DNA of 64,000 bases from Pseudomonas capeferrum (GCF_013523055.1 NZ_JAAMQM010000023.1:1-64000); one strand, 5' to 3'. Positions 1 through 8,191 are shown, numbered from the stretch's first letter. Program-made: numbers and translations. Notes: generated by a model from the letters alone, not told the origin.

Positions 1-212
1 TGCAGGTCGGCCAGACCGGCAAGATCGTCGCGCCGCAGCTGTACATCGCCGTCGGTATCTCCGGTGCCATCCAGCACCTGGCCGGCATGAAGGACTCCAA
101 GGTGATCGTGGCGATCAACAAGGACGAAGAGGCGCCGATCTTCCAGGTGGCCGACTACGGCCTGGTGGCGGACCTGTTCGAAGCGATTCCGGAACTGGAA
201 AAGCTGGTCTGA
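1..212 (+). CDS. etfA: Electron transfer flavoprotein subunit alpha, C-terminal part (5' end outside window)
   Basis: The frame is open from the window edge to a TGA at 210-212. It encodes about 69 residues that match the C-terminal FAD-binding domain of ETF alpha, including the segment GQTGKIVAPQLYIAVGISGA and the following GMKDSKVIVAINKDEEAPIF. In this family the domain binds the FAD that passes electrons from acyl-CoA and other dehydrogenases to ETF:ubiquinone oxidoreductase. Only the tail is present, so the start and the usual partner etfB lie upstream of the window. A strong terminator follows 22 bases after the stop, so the transcription unit ends here. Confidence 0.93.
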   Translation, partial: QVGQTGKIVAPQLYIAVGISGAIQHLAGMKDSKVIVAINKDEEAPIFQVADYGLVADLFEAIPELEKLV

Positions 213-234
213 TACGGCTGCTTCACCTATAAAG

Positions 235-270
235 AAACCCGACTCTCGTCCCACGAGAGTCGGGTTTTTT
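235..270 (+). terminator. Rho-independent terminator after etfA
   Basis: An 11-bp perfect stem (CCCGACTCTCG at 238-248 with its complement at 254-264) closes a 5-base loop and is followed by a run of six T. A-rich bases on the left pair with the T-run, extending the stem. Confidence 0.92.
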
Positions 271-292
271 CTTATGTATCAAGGAGCGAGGG

Positions 293-1120
293 ATGGCGAG
301 GCTTGGCCGAGTGGCAACGATGCTGGCATGCGCCGCGGCGCTGTTGTCGCCAGCGGTGATGGCAATAGGCAAGTGCGGGCGCCTCATCGCGACTGGCAGC
401 CCGGATGCACCGCCTTATTCGTGGCAGGACCCCAAGGACCCCCGGCACCTCATTGGTGCCAACGTCGACCTCCTGAGGCATATCGCGGGTGAGTTGGGCC
501 TGTCGGTCGAAGTACTGAGCGCCGGCAAACGTGACCAGGCGCTGGCGGAAGTGCGTAGCGGTCGCATGGACCTGCTGATCGATGCCCCCTTGCAGGTCGA
601 CCAACTGACCGCCATGGATTACCTGCATCCTCCTGTGCAGCTCAACGAATACCTGGTCTGGACACGCCATGATTCGTCGTTGGTCTACGACAGCCTTGCT
701 GACCTGGAACGCTACCAGGGCAGTGTGTCGGAAAAGGCGCGACTGACTTCCGCCTTTGAAAGCTTCGCCAAGGCCAGGCTGAAGCTGGCACCTGCGCAGA
801 ACCTGACCCAGGCTTTCCAGAAGCTGGTGCTGGGACAAGTGGATTATGTGCTGGCTGGTCGTTATTCCGGGATGGCCATGACGCGCAGCCTGGGCATGGA
901 GAACGATCTCATCGCCAGGGGGCTGCCTGTGGACGGGCCGGGTCTGTATCTCGCGCTTTCTCACAACTCGGCTTGCAACGACGCCTGGCTGCGTGGGCAA
1001 CTGGCGAAGAAGCTCACGGAGCTGCCATCCACCGGGTTTTCCCAGACGGTGCTGCAGCGCAACGTGGAGCGCTGGAAGGAGCAGTCACAGGTGCCTGTGG
1101 AAGCGGCTGGGAAGCGCTGA
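293..1120 (+). CDS. Periplasmic substrate-binding protein, family 3 (amino-acid-type), ABC transporter-like
   Basis: The protein has 275 residues and begins with a signal peptide (about residues 1-24, hydrophobic MLACAAALLSPAVMA). The mature part has the bacterial family 3 solute-binding fold: an N-terminal lobe with GRLIATGSPDAPPYSW, then a LIGANVDLLRHIAGELGL segment typical of the first lobe, and a second lobe with a YVLAGRYSGMAM stretch. The start is set by AAGGAG at 281-286, six bases before the ATG. No permease or ATPase gene is adjacent, so it is an orphan binding protein; it could feed a distant transporter or act as a sensor partner. The ligand cannot be told from sequence. A terminator precedes it, so it has its own promoter. 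Confidence 0.8.
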   Translation: MARLGRVATMLACAAALLSPAVMAIGKCGRLIATGSPDAPPYSWQDPKDPRHLIGANVDLLRHIAGELGLSVEVLSAGKRDQALAEVRSGRMDLLIDAPLQVDQLTAMDYLHPPVQLNEYLVWTRHDSSLVYDSLADLERYQGSVSEKARLTSAFESFAKARLKLAPAQNLTQAFQKLVLGQVDYVLAGRYSGMAMTRSLGMENDLIARGLPVDGPGLYLALSHNSACNDAWLRGQLAKKLTELPSTGFSQTVLQRNVERWKEQSQVPVEAAGKR

Positions 1121-1336
1121 ATACAACGCTCGGTGCATTCACCCATCGCTCATTGCCGTGGCGACCCTGGCAAGGTGCTGCCTCTAGCTGAGGTTAAGCG
1201 CAAAAATGCGATAAGGGGTAGCAGGTTGAACGACGGCGCTTCCCTGTTCCCCGTTTGGACCTTTCGTTCGAGAACTACCTAAGAAACTGAATAGCTTGAT
1301 AATATCCCTGCATCCCTAATCAAGGCTTCCCATGGC

Positions 1337-1690
1337 ATGAGAACTCAATCCTTAATCCTTGGCGTTGCGCTGCTCGGACTTGCCGGCTGTGCCAGCGATC
1401 CAGCGCCGCATGAGCAACTACGCCTGTCCGAGCAGGCGTTGGAGCAGGCCAAGGCCGTAGGCGCTACCGAACAGGTGCCGGAGCTCAAGCTGGCCGAAGA
1501 CAAGCTGGCGCGTGCCAGGACCGACATGCTCAGCGAGGATCACCGTGACGCGCGCATGCGTGCCGAGCAAGCCGAGCTGGATGCGCGTCTGGCCGAGGCG
1601 CGAGTCTTGACTCAAAAGAGCGAGGAGCAACTGGACCTGCTGCACAAGCGGGTGCAGCGTTTACGCAAGCAGCTGGAGGCTCGGCCATGA
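1337..1690 (+). CDS. DUF4398 family lipoprotein
   Basis: This 117-residue protein has a lipoprotein signal peptide with lipobox LAGC, the Cys being residue 18 (MRTQSLILGVALLGLAGC). The mature part is predicted to be almost entirely helical and charged (EQALEQAKAVGATEQVPEL, then LAEDKLARARTDM), the pattern of the DUF4398 family. It is probably anchored in the outer or inner membrane facing the periplasm. Its last four bases overlap the start of the next gene (ATGA), so the two are translated together and probably act as a pair. The same domain type seems to be present in the N-terminal half of that neighbour. Function is not established. Confidence 0.8.
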   Translation: MRTQSLILGVALLGLAGCASDPAPHEQLRLSEQALEQAKAVGATEQVPELKLAEDKLARARTDMLSEDHRDARMRAEQAELDARLAEARVLTQKSEEQLDLLHKRVQRLRKQLEARP

Positions 1691-2496
1691 AGCGCCATAT
1701 ATCGATTCTCGCGCTGGGCCTGTCCTCGGTGATGGGGCTGCAAGGCTGCGCGAGTCAGCGTAGCGAGTCTGCCCTTGACGATGCGAACGAGGCTTTCCAG
1801 AAGGTCAAGGACGACTCCGACGTGCTGCGCAGCGCGCCGCGCGATGTGATTCGCGCTGGCGAGTCGCTGGCCCGGGCCGAACGTCTTTCCAGCTATGTGG
1901 GCAGCGGCGCCGACGTCCGTCATTACGCCTACCTGAGTCAGCGCTATAGCGAAATCGCTCAGGAGCACGCCAAGCTGGCGCTGAATCAGGAGCGCCTCGC
2001 CAAGCTCGATCTGGACCGTCAGCGACTGCAGCTGGCCCTGCGCGAGGCCAAGCTCTCCAGCGTCCAGCAACAGGGCAAGTGGTTGGAAGCCCAGATCGTC
2101 GCGCTCGCTTCCGAAGATGCCAATCGCGGCCTGGTGATGACACTGGGTGACGTGCTGTTCGACACAGGGCGTGCCGAGCTCAAGAATTCCGCCAGCCGTA
2201 CCTTGCTCAAGCTGGTGCAATTCCTCCAGCTCAACCCGCGTCGCATCGTCCGTATCGAAGGGTATACCGACAGCACCGGTACTCCCGAGGACAACCTCAA
2301 GCTGTCGCGGGACAGAGCTCAGGCCGTCGCTGACATGCTGGTCGATCTGGGCGTGGACGAAAAACGCATCCAAGTGGAAGGCTACGGCGACCAGTACCCT
2401 GTCGAGGCCAATGCTTCGGAACGAGGCAGGGCGCAGAACCGCCGGGTCGAGATTGTCTTTTCCGATGAAAAGGGCAAGTTGGGAGCCGCTCGCTGA
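1687..2496 (+). CDS. OmpA-family lipoprotein with N-terminal DUF4398-like region
   Basis: A 269-residue lipoprotein with lipobox LQGC (Cys about residue 21). Residues about 25-140 form a helical, charged region resembling the DUF4398 domain of the preceding gene. Residues about 150-260 form an OmpA C-terminal peptidoglycan-binding domain, seen in the IEGYTDSTGTPEDNLKLS segment and the closing AQNRRVEIVF motif, where Asp and Arg bind diaminopimelate in this family. It should tether the outer membrane to the cell wall from the periplasmic side. It overlaps the upstream gene by four bases. A role in envelope integrity is inferred from the domain only. Confidence 0.88.
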   Translation: MKRHISILALGLSSVMGLQGCASQRSESALDDANEAFQKVKDDSDVLRSAPRDVIRAGESLARAERLSSYVGSGADVRHYAYLSQRYSEIAQEHAKLALNQERLAKLDLDRQRLQLALREAKLSSVQQQGKWLEAQIVALASEDANRGLVMTLGDVLFDTGRAELKNSASRTLLKLVQFLQLNPRRIVRIEGYTDSTGTPEDNLKLSRDRAQAVADMLVDLGVDEKRIQVEGYGDQYPVEANASERGRAQNRRVEIVFSDEKGKLGAAR

Positions 2497-2597
2497 TGCG
2501 TGTCGGCAGGGGCGATAAAATGCTCCTGCCTTCGCGCAGGCAAACCCTGATTTGCGCTGACCAATCTGGATTATGGATCGTCCGACAATCTTCCCAC

Positions 2598-2662
2598 GCA
2601 ACTGTATTGTTCAGTATTCTGCCATCTGTCCCAGTACACTTCGCAACTGTTACGGTATTCTG
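2598..2662. promoter_or_regulatory. Direct repeats upstream of the MocR gene, candidate regulator binding sites
   Basis: Two copies of the pair GCAACTGT ... GTATTCTG occur at 2598-2621 and 2643-2662, with 8 and 4 bases between the halves. The copies start 45 bp apart. Between them lies CTGTCCCAGTACA. MocR-type regulators commonly bind such direct repeats near their own gene; here that is inference, because the regulator gene starts 54 bases downstream and no divergent target exists. Confidence 0.4.
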
Positions 2663-2716
2663 ACTGGGCTTGGCGTTCCATAAGAACAATGAACCTCCGC
2701 GTCTCGGGATACTGTC

Positions 2717-4159
2717 ATGACCAACCTGCTGCTGTACCAGCGCATCGCCCAGCAACTGGCGGAGGATATCCGCCGCGGCGTCTATCAGCCGGGAGAGCGT
2801 GTCCCTTCGGTGCGCAAGATGAGCGCGCAGCTCAATGTCAGCCATGCGACCGTTTTGCAGGCCTACGCCAATCTGGAAGACCAGGGGTTGATCCGCGCGC
2901 GGCCGCAGTCTGGCTATTACGTTCACCAGACACCCGCGCTGACAGCCCAGACGCCGGATATCGCCAGGGTGGAGCGCCCGGGTCTGGTGACACGGGCAAG
3001 TATCATCCAGCAGATCCTCGCCGAAGCGCGCCGCGATGGCGTCTTTCCATTTGGTGCGGCGGTGCCCCATGTGGACTACCTGCCGGTACGCGCGCTGCAT
3101 CAGCAATTGGCTAAGGTCACCCGCTTCCAGAGCCCGCGTGCATTCAGCTACATGTTCAGCCCAGGGTACGAACCATTGCGTCGGCAGATCGCCATCCGCA
3201 TGCGCGATGCCGGGGTGATGGTGGACCCGCGCGAAGTGGTGGTCACCCATGGCTGTGTCGACGCGCTGCAGATGTCCTTGCGCGTGCTCACGCGTCCGGG
3301 CGATTTGATCGCCGCGGAATCCCCGACCTACTACGGCTTGCTGCAACTGGCGGATCTCTTGGGCCTCAAGGTGATCGAGATCCCCAGCGACCCGTCCACG
3401 GGGATCAGCCTGGAGGCCCTGCAGTTGGCCGCCAACCAGTGGTCCATCAAGGCGCTGGTGCTGACCCCGCGCTTGAGCAACCCACTGGGTGGCACCATCC
3501 CCGAGGATCGGCAGAAACAATTGTTGCGGCTGGCCTCGGATTTCGACATCCAGATAGTGGAGGACGATATCTACGGCGAGCTCATGTTCGAGCAGGGCAA
3601 GAGCAAGGCGCTGAAGGCTCACGATCGGCTCGACCGGGTCATCTACTGCTCGAGTTTCTCGAAGACCTTGTCACCAGGCGTACGGGTGGGCTGGATCATC
3701 GCCGGGCGTTACCAGAGCGAGATCCAGCGACTGCAGACCTTCACCACGCACTCGGCGTGCAGCGTGACGCAGATGGGCGTCGCGGCCTATCTGGAAAACG
3801 GCGGTTATGACCGTCACCTTCGCTATATCCGTCAGGAGTACCGCAAGAACCTCAGCGCTTATCAGCTGGCGGTGCAGCAGCATTTTCCAGAGGGCACGCA
3901 GATGACGCGGCCGACCGGAGGCTTCATTCTCTGGGTCAGCTTGCCGGGACGCGTCAATACTCAGGAGTTGCACGTTCGCGCGCTGCAGCAGGGCATCAGC
4001 ATCGCGCCTGGGCTGATATTCAGCAATACCGAGCAGTTCAATCACTGTATCCGGCTCAACTGTGGTATTCCTTGGAACAAGGAAGCGGAGCGCGCGGTCA
4101 TTACCTTGGGCTTGTTGGCCCAGCAATTGTGCAACGAGTCGACAGCTTCGCAGCTGTAG
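2717..4159 (+). CDS. MocR-type transcriptional regulator (GntR winged helix fused to PLP-dependent aminotransferase fold)
   Basis: The 480-residue protein has an N-terminal GntR winged helix (about residues 1-75, with the PGERVPSVRKMSAQLNVSHA segment) joined through a linker to a fold-type I aminotransferase domain (about 105-470). The PLP lysine lies in SSFSKTLSPGVRVGW, and the NPLGGTIP segment and Asp in VEDDIYGEL also match the family. Known MocR proteins use PLP or an amine as effector and regulate vitamin B6, GABA, taurine or D-amino-acid genes. No obvious metabolic partner gene is adjacent, so the target is not clear. Repeats upstream suggest it controls itself. The ATG at 2717 gives the standard MocR N-terminus directly before the helix-turn-helix; a good Shine-Dalgarno sequence is not obvious. 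Confidence 0.88.
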   Translation: MTNLLLYQRIAQQLAEDIRRGVYQPGERVPSVRKMSAQLNVSHATVLQAYANLEDQGLIRARPQSGYYVHQTPALTAQTPDIARVERPGLVTRASIIQQILAEARRDGVFPFGAAVPHVDYLPVRALHQQLAKVTRFQSPRAFSYMFSPGYEPLRRQIAIRMRDAGVMVDPREVVVTHGCVDALQMSLRVLTRPGDLIAAESPTYYGLLQLADLLGLKVIEIPSDPSTGISLEALQLAANQWSIKALVLTPRLSNPLGGTIPEDRQKQLLRLASDFDIQIVEDDIYGELMFEQGKSKALKAHDRLDRVIYCSSFSKTLSPGVRVGWIIAGRYQSEIQRLQTFTTHSACSVTQMGVAAYLENGGYDRHLRYIRQEYRKNLSAYQLAVQQHFPEGTQMTRPTGGFILWVSLPGRVNTQELHVRALQQGISIAPGLIFSNTEQFNHCIRLNCGIPWNKEAERAVITLGLLAQQLCNESTASQL

Positions 4160-4218
4160 GCTTGCCTGGCTCGCAGGGAATAGCGAGCATCAATTCTTCG
4201 GCAGATGTCGCGGTGTTC

Positions 4219-4719
4219 ATGAAGTCTCATCGTTGCTTGGCCTTATCGTTATGCTTCGCCTCGCTGTGGTTTTCCAGCGCGGTCGTCCTGGCTGCGCAGC
4301 CTGCCGCCAAGGAGCCTGTCGAGGTGCGCCATGAGCAGCCTGCCAAGGCGCAGGCGCGCCAGGCAGGCAACCAGAAAGCCAAAGCAGGGGCCAAGGCTTC
4401 GACCAAGGCCACCCGCGGCAAAGCCGTCTCCAAGGCTCGCAAGAAACCGGTCAGCAAGGCGGTGTCCAAGGCCTTGCCCAAACCCAAGCTGGATTTGAGC
4501 CTGCCGCCTGAGATGGTCGAGCAGCTTGAACCCGAGGTCGACAACAAGCGCCCGCGCGGCAAGCCGTTGCTGCCGACGATGTTCCCCGAGAAGCCTACCG
4601 TGGACAGCCCATTCCAGCTTAACGGTCGACTGATCAGTAATGAGATGCAGCTGCAGCTGCGCAACGATAGCCGCCGAGATGTAGACGGGGCGGCCATCGA
4701 ATTCGAATTCAAGCAATAG
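4219..4719 (+). CDS. Exported Lys/Ala-rich hypothetical protein
   Basis: A 166-residue protein starting at ATG 4219, chosen because it places a signal peptide (hydrophobic LALSLCFASLWFSSAVVLAA) at the N-terminus; longer in-frame starts run into the previous gene. Residues about 30-95 are a low-complexity stretch dominated by Lys and Ala (AKAGAKASTKATRGKAVSKA and similar), resembling histone H1-like or IF-2 linker sequence and likely disordered. The C-terminal 65 residues are of normal composition and end with RRDVDGAAIEFEFKQ. In Pseudomonas genomes such proteins are often labelled translation initiation factor 2-like, which I think reflects composition and not function. Function unknown. Confidence 0.68.
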   Translation: MKSHRCLALSLCFASLWFSSAVVLAAQPAAKEPVEVRHEQPAKAQARQAGNQKAKAGAKASTKATRGKAVSKARKKPVSKAVSKALPKPKLDLSLPPEMVEQLEPEVDNKRPRGKPLLPTMFPEKPTVDSPFQLNGRLISNEMQLQLRNDSRRDVDGAAIEFEFKQ

Positions 4720-4837
4720 TCGCTCGACTGACTGTCAAGTCACACTGGATTTGCAAAAGTCAGCAATTTCAAACGGTCGTTTCAGCGGTTACTATCCAGA
4801 CACTTTCATCCTGTCCTGCTCGGAGGAGCCTGTTTCC

Positions 4838-5092
4838 ATGAACTGTCGCGAGGGTTGCGGCGCCTGCTGCATTGCCCCATCAATCAGCTCACCCATCCCA
4901 GGCATGCCGTTGGGCAAGCTTGCGGGCGAGCGCTGTCTGCATCTGTCCGTGGAAAACCTCTGCGGCTTGTTCGGCAGGCCGGAGCGACCTCCTGTCTGCG
5001 GCGGTTTCAAGGCTGATGTGGAGGTGTGCGGCAGCGATCGCGACGAAGCGATCAGGATCATTGGTTGGCTGGAGCAGGTGACGGCAGCGTGA
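4838..5092 (+). CDS. YkgJ-type cysteine cluster protein
   Basis: An 84-residue protein whose start at 4838 is supported by CGGAGGAG at 4821-4828. It opens with MNCREGCGACC, the Cys cluster of the YkgJ/UPF0153 family, and has further Cys at CLHLSVENLCGLF and PPVCGGF. Seven or more Cys in this length suggest a bound metal, possibly zinc or an iron-sulfur cluster; this is family-level inference. The protein is shorter than many family members but appears complete. It is followed after about 30 bases by the START-domain gene on the same strand, so co-transcription is likely. Confidence 0.83.
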   Translation: MNCREGCGACCIAPSISSPIPGMPLGKLAGERCLHLSVENLCGLFGRPERPPVCGGFKADVEVCGSDRDEAIRIIGWLEQVTAA

Positions 5093-5122
5093 AGGTTCGG
5101 ATCTTCGACAACAAGGAACAAG

Positions 5123-5731
5123 ATGATGAGACCGTTCAAGCGCATCGTATTGCTATGTGGAATGGGCATCCTGCTGGCGCCCTCTGCCTGGGCCGAGCAG
5201 TGGCAGGTGGCCAAGGACGAGGAGGGCATACAGGTCTCCCTCAGTGAGGTACCTGGCTCCAAGTACAAGGCTTATCGCAGCGTGGCATTGATCAAGGCAC
5301 CCATGGCCAGGGTCAAGACGCTTCAGGAAGATGTGGCCGGCGCGTGTGCCTGGATATATGAGTGCCAGTCGCAGAAGCTGCTCAAGCACGAAGGCAATCA
5401 GGCCTGGACCTATACGCGCTTCAAGGCGCCCTGGCCGGTTACCGCGCGAGATTCGGTACTGCATGTGGTCACCACCGAGCAGGCTGATGGCAGTCTGATG
5501 CGCACCTTGGAAGGGCAGCCGAACTACCTTCCGCCTGAGCAGGGTTATGTGCGGGTGGCGGCCGTGAAGGGCTTCTGGAGGCTGGTGCCCAAGGGTGACA
5601 GCACCGAGGTGACCTATCAGGTTCATACCGAGCCGGGTGGCAGCGTGCCTTCCTGGCTGGCCAACAAGTTCGTCGTGGATGCGCCGTTCAATACCTTGAA
5701 GGGGCTCAAGGCCCGCGCCGAAAAACCCTGA
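5123..5731 (+). CDS. START-domain (SRPBCC superfamily) exported protein
   Basis: The 202-residue protein has a signal peptide (about residues 1-24, ending ...LLAPSAWA) and a StAR-related lipid-transfer fold in the rest. Family features visible are the WQVAKDEEGIQVSLSEVPGS opening, the WTYTRFKAPWPVTARDSVLH segment and a C-terminal amphipathic helix (PFNTLKGLKARAE). Such domains enclose a hydrophobic ligand such as a lipid or polyketide; the bacterial exported forms have no established ligand. A second ATG three bases downstream is equally possible. It converges on gltA with a shared hairpin between them. Confidence 0.82.
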   Translation: MMRPFKRIVLLCGMGILLAPSAWAEQWQVAKDEEGIQVSLSEVPGSKYKAYRSVALIKAPMARVKTLQEDVAGACAWIYECQSQKLLKHEGNQAWTYTRFKAPWPVTARDSVLHVVTTEQADGSLMRTLEGQPNYLPPEQGYVRVAAVKGFWRLVPKGDSTEVTYQVHTEPGGSVPSWLANKFVVDAPFNTLKGLKARAEKP

Positions 5732-5741
5732 CGCCAGAACG

Positions 5742-5769
5742 GCAAAGGCTGCCCTGGGGCAGCCTTTGC
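5742..5769. terminator. Bidirectional hairpin between START-domain gene and gltA
   Basis: A 13-bp perfect stem (GCAAAGGCTGCCC at 5742-5754 with its complement at 5757-5769) separates two convergent genes. The AAA/TTT runs lie inside the arms and could act in either direction; there is no long T-run outside. Confidence 0.7.
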
Positions 5770-5797
5770 GAGTGCGGTTCACGCTGCTAGGCAGTGC

Positions 5798-7087
5798 TTA
5801 CCTGCGATCGTTCAGCGCTTCGATATCGCGCTGTTGCTCGCCTGTGTACAGTTGGCGCGGGCGGCCGATCTTGTAAGGGCTGGAGAGCATTTCCTTCCAG
5901 TGCGCGATCCAGCCGACGGTGCGCGCCAGGGCGAAGATCACGGTGAACATGCTGGTCGGGATGCCGATGGCCTTGAGGATGATACCCGAGTAGAAATCGA
6001 CGTTCGGATAAAGCGAGCGTTCGATGAAGTACGGGTCGGTCAGGGCGATCTCTTCCAGGCGCATGGCCAGTTCCAGCTGCGGATCGTTCTTGATGCCCAG
6101 CTCGCGCAGGACTTCATCGCAGGTCTGCTTCATGACGGTGGCGCGCGGGTCGCGGTTCTTGTAGACGCGGTGGCCGAAGCCCATCAGCTTGAACGGGTCG
6201 TTCTTGTCCTTGGCCTTGGCGATGAAAGTGTCGATGTTCGAGACATCGCCGATTTCATCGAGCATGGTCAGTACCGCTTCGTTGGCGCCGCCATGGGCCG
6301 GGCCCCAGAGCGCGGCGATGCCGGCGGCGATGCAGGCGAACGGGTTGGCGCCCGAGGAGCCTGCCAGGCGAACGGTGGACGTGGAAGCGTTCTGCTCATG
6401 ATCGGCATGGAGGATGAAGATCCGGTCCATTGCCTTGGCCAGTACCGGGCTGATCGGTTTGATCTCGCACGGGGTGTTGAACATCATGTGCAGGAAGTTC
6501 TCCGCGTACGACAGGTCGTTGCGCGGGTACATCATGGGTTGACCCATGGAGTACTTGTACACCATTGCCGCCAGGGTCGGCATCTTGGCGACCAGGCGGA
6601 TCGCGGAGATCTCGCGGTGCTGCGGGTTATTGATGTCCAGGGAGTCATGGTAGAACGCCGACAGCGCGCCAACCACGCCACACATCACCGCCATGGGGTG
6701 AGCGTCGCGACGGAAGCCGTTGAAGAACGTCTTCAACTGCTCGTGCACCATGGTGTGGTTCTTCACGGTGCCGACGAACTGGGCCTTCTGCTCGGCGTTG
6801 GGCAGCTCGCCGTTGAGCAGCAGGTAGCAGGTCTCTAGGTAGTCGCATTTTTCCGCGAGCTGCTCGATCGGATAGCCGCGGTGCAGCAGGACGCCCTTGT
6901 CACCATCGATGTAGGTGATCTTCGATTCGCACGAGGCGGTCGCCATGAAACCAGGGTCGAAAGTGAAGTGCCCCGTGGCGCCCAGGCCGCGTACGTCGAT
7001 AACATCGGGACCAACGGTGCCGCTTAAAATGGGCAGTTCTACGGGGGCTGCGCCCTCGATGACCAACTGCGCTTTTTTGTCAGCCAT
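5798..7087 (-). CDS. gltA: Type II citrate synthase
   Basis: The 429-residue protein condenses oxaloacetate and acetyl-CoA to citrate, the entry step of the TCA cycle. Catalytic residues of the family are in place: His265 in WGPAHGGANEA, His306 in GFGHRVYKN and Asp364 in YPNVDFYSG. The N-terminal extension of about 50 residues before the core is that of the hexameric, NADH-inhibited gammaproteobacterial type. AGGAGG lies 6-11 bases before the ATG. It is divergent from sdhCDAB, from which it is separated by 352 bases containing a clear sigma-70 promoter for each direction. No truncation or unusual residue is seen. Confidence 0.98.
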   Translation of the reverse strand: MADKKAQLVIEGAAPVELPILSGTVGPDVIDVRGLGATGHFTFDPGFMATASCESKITYIDGDKGVLLHRGYPIEQLAEKCDYLETCYLLLNGELPNAEQKAQFVGTVKNHTMVHEQLKTFFNGFRRDAHPMAVMCGVVGALSAFYHDSLDINNPQHREISAIRLVAKMPTLAAMVYKYSMGQPMMYPRNDLSYAENFLHMMFNTPCEIKPISPVLAKAMDRIFILHADHEQNASTSTVRLAGSSGANPFACIAAGIAALWGPAHGGANEAVLTMLDEIGDVSNIDTFIAKAKDKNDPFKLMGFGHRVYKNRDPRATVMKQTCDEVLRELGIKNDPQLELAMRLEEIALTDPYFIERSLYPNVDFYSGIILKAIGIPTSMFTVIFALARTVGWIAHWKEMLSSPYKIGRPRQLYTGEQQRDIEALNDRR

Positions 7088-7146
7088 GTGGCCTCCTATT
7101 AATGCTTGAAATCATCAGACAGAACCCCCCACGCAGGGCCCGCACC

Positions 7147-7174
7147 ACTATAGAGGGATAAATTCAGATGTCAA
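7147..7174 (-). promoter_or_regulatory. Sigma-70 promoter for gltA
   Basis: On the minus strand TTGACA (7174-7169) is followed after 16 bases by TATAGT (7152-7147). The expected start near 7140 gives a leader of about 50 bases to the gltA ATG. Confidence 0.75.
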
Positions 7175-7288
7175 TTTGCCTAAAGGCTGGTTGAAACGCC
7201 TTTGCGCAAGCGCTTTTTACCGAAATTCTCGCCCGTTTACGCCTTTTGCTCACTAAAGACAATCCGCTATTTGGGCTAGGTCGTCACG

Positions 7289-7317
7289 TTGTCATTAGTA
7301 GCCTAACTGTCTATACT
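7289..7317 (+). promoter_or_regulatory. Sigma-70 promoter for sdhCDAB
   Basis: TTGTCA (7289-7294), a 17-base spacer and TATACT (7312-7317) form a near-consensus promoter. Transcription from about 7324 would give a leader of about 115 bases before sdhC. The stretch between this promoter and the gltA promoter holds no gene. Confidence 0.72.
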
Positions 7318-7439
7318 CGGCACCCGACCGCCAAGGGCTTGCAAGCCCACTCTGCTGGGGGTCGCCGTTCCCTGGGTGGTGGGTACCTGACCAGTACACT
7401 TACCAACAACTTTGCCCTGTTAGCTAGGGGCTCTTCAGT

Positions 7440-7826
7440 GTGAAAAAAGCCGTGAAAAGCCAACGACCTGTAAACCTAGACCTAAGGACCATCAAACTCC
7501 CGATCACCGCCTACACGTCCATTCTCCACCGTATTTCCGGCGTCATCCTGTTCGTCGGTCTGGCCATCATGCTGTATGCGTTGAGCATGTCGCTGGGGTC
7601 GGAGGAGGGGTTCGCCGAGGTGAAGGCGTACATGACCAGTGCGCTGGCCAAATTCGTGATCTGGGGCCTGCTGTCCGCCTTGCTGTATCACCTGGTGGCA
7701 GGCGTACGCCACCTGATCATGGACATGGGCATCGGTGAGACGCTGGAAGGCGGCAAGCTGGGCTCGAAAATCGTGATCGTCATCTCCGTGGTGGTGATCG
7801 TTCTGGCGGGAGTTTGGGTATGGTAA
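7440..7826 (+). CDS. sdhC: Succinate dehydrogenase cytochrome b556 subunit
   Basis: This 128-residue inner-membrane protein is one of two anchors of complex II, carrying heme b and the quinone site. Three membrane helices can be seen (about 35-55, 73-95, 108-127). The family motif SILHRISG (Ser and Arg near the quinone) and the heme-ligand His in LLYHLVAGVRH are present. The start is a GTG at 7440, eight bases after AGGGG; a second GTG at 7452 would give MKSQRPVNLD and cannot be excluded. It is first in the sdhCDAB operon and overlaps sdhD by seven bases. Confidence 0.94.
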   Translation: MKKAVKSQRPVNLDLRTIKLPITAYTSILHRISGVILFVGLAIMLYALSMSLGSEEGFAEVKAYMTSALAKFVIWGLLSALLYHLVAGVRHLIMDMGIGETLEGGKLGSKIVIVISVVVIVLAGVWVW

Positions 7827-8188
7827 CCAATGTCACGAACCTGTCGCGTTCGGGCCTCTATGACTGGATGGCGCAGCGCGTTTCTGCGGTCGTTCTCGCG
7901 GCTTACTTCATCTTCCTGATCGGCTACCTCGTGGCGCACCCGGGCATCGACTATGTCCAGTGGCACGCCCTGTTCTCCAATAACGCGATGCGTATCTTCA
8001 GTCTGTTGGCCCTGGTGGCCCTGGGCGCTCACGCCTGGGTCGGCATGTGGACCATTGCCACCGACTACCTGACGCCGATGTCGTTCGGCAAGTCGGCGAC
8101 TGCGATACGTTTCCTGTTCCAGGCGGTATGCGGCGTTGCGATGTTCGCTTACTTCGTCTGGGGTGTGCAGATTCTCTGGGGTATCTGA
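7820..8188 (+). CDS. sdhD: Succinate dehydrogenase membrane anchor subunit
   Basis: A 122-residue protein with three membrane helices (about 18-40, 55-78, 93-118), the second anchor of complex II. The LSRSGLYDWMAQRVSAVVLA opening and the His in LGAHAWVGMWTIATDYL match SdhD of Pseudomonas. ATG 7820 is preferred to the TTG six bases upstream because of the ribosome binding site GCGGGAG just before it. It sits between sdhC (7-base overlap) and sdhA (3-base gap), so translation is coupled. Confidence 0.93.
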   Translation: MVTNVTNLSRSGLYDWMAQRVSAVVLAAYFIFLIGYLVAHPGIDYVQWHALFSNNAMRIFSLLALVALGAHAWVGMWTIATDYLTPMSFGKSATAIRFLFQAVCGVAMFAYFVWGVQILWGI

Positions 8189-8191
8189 TTC

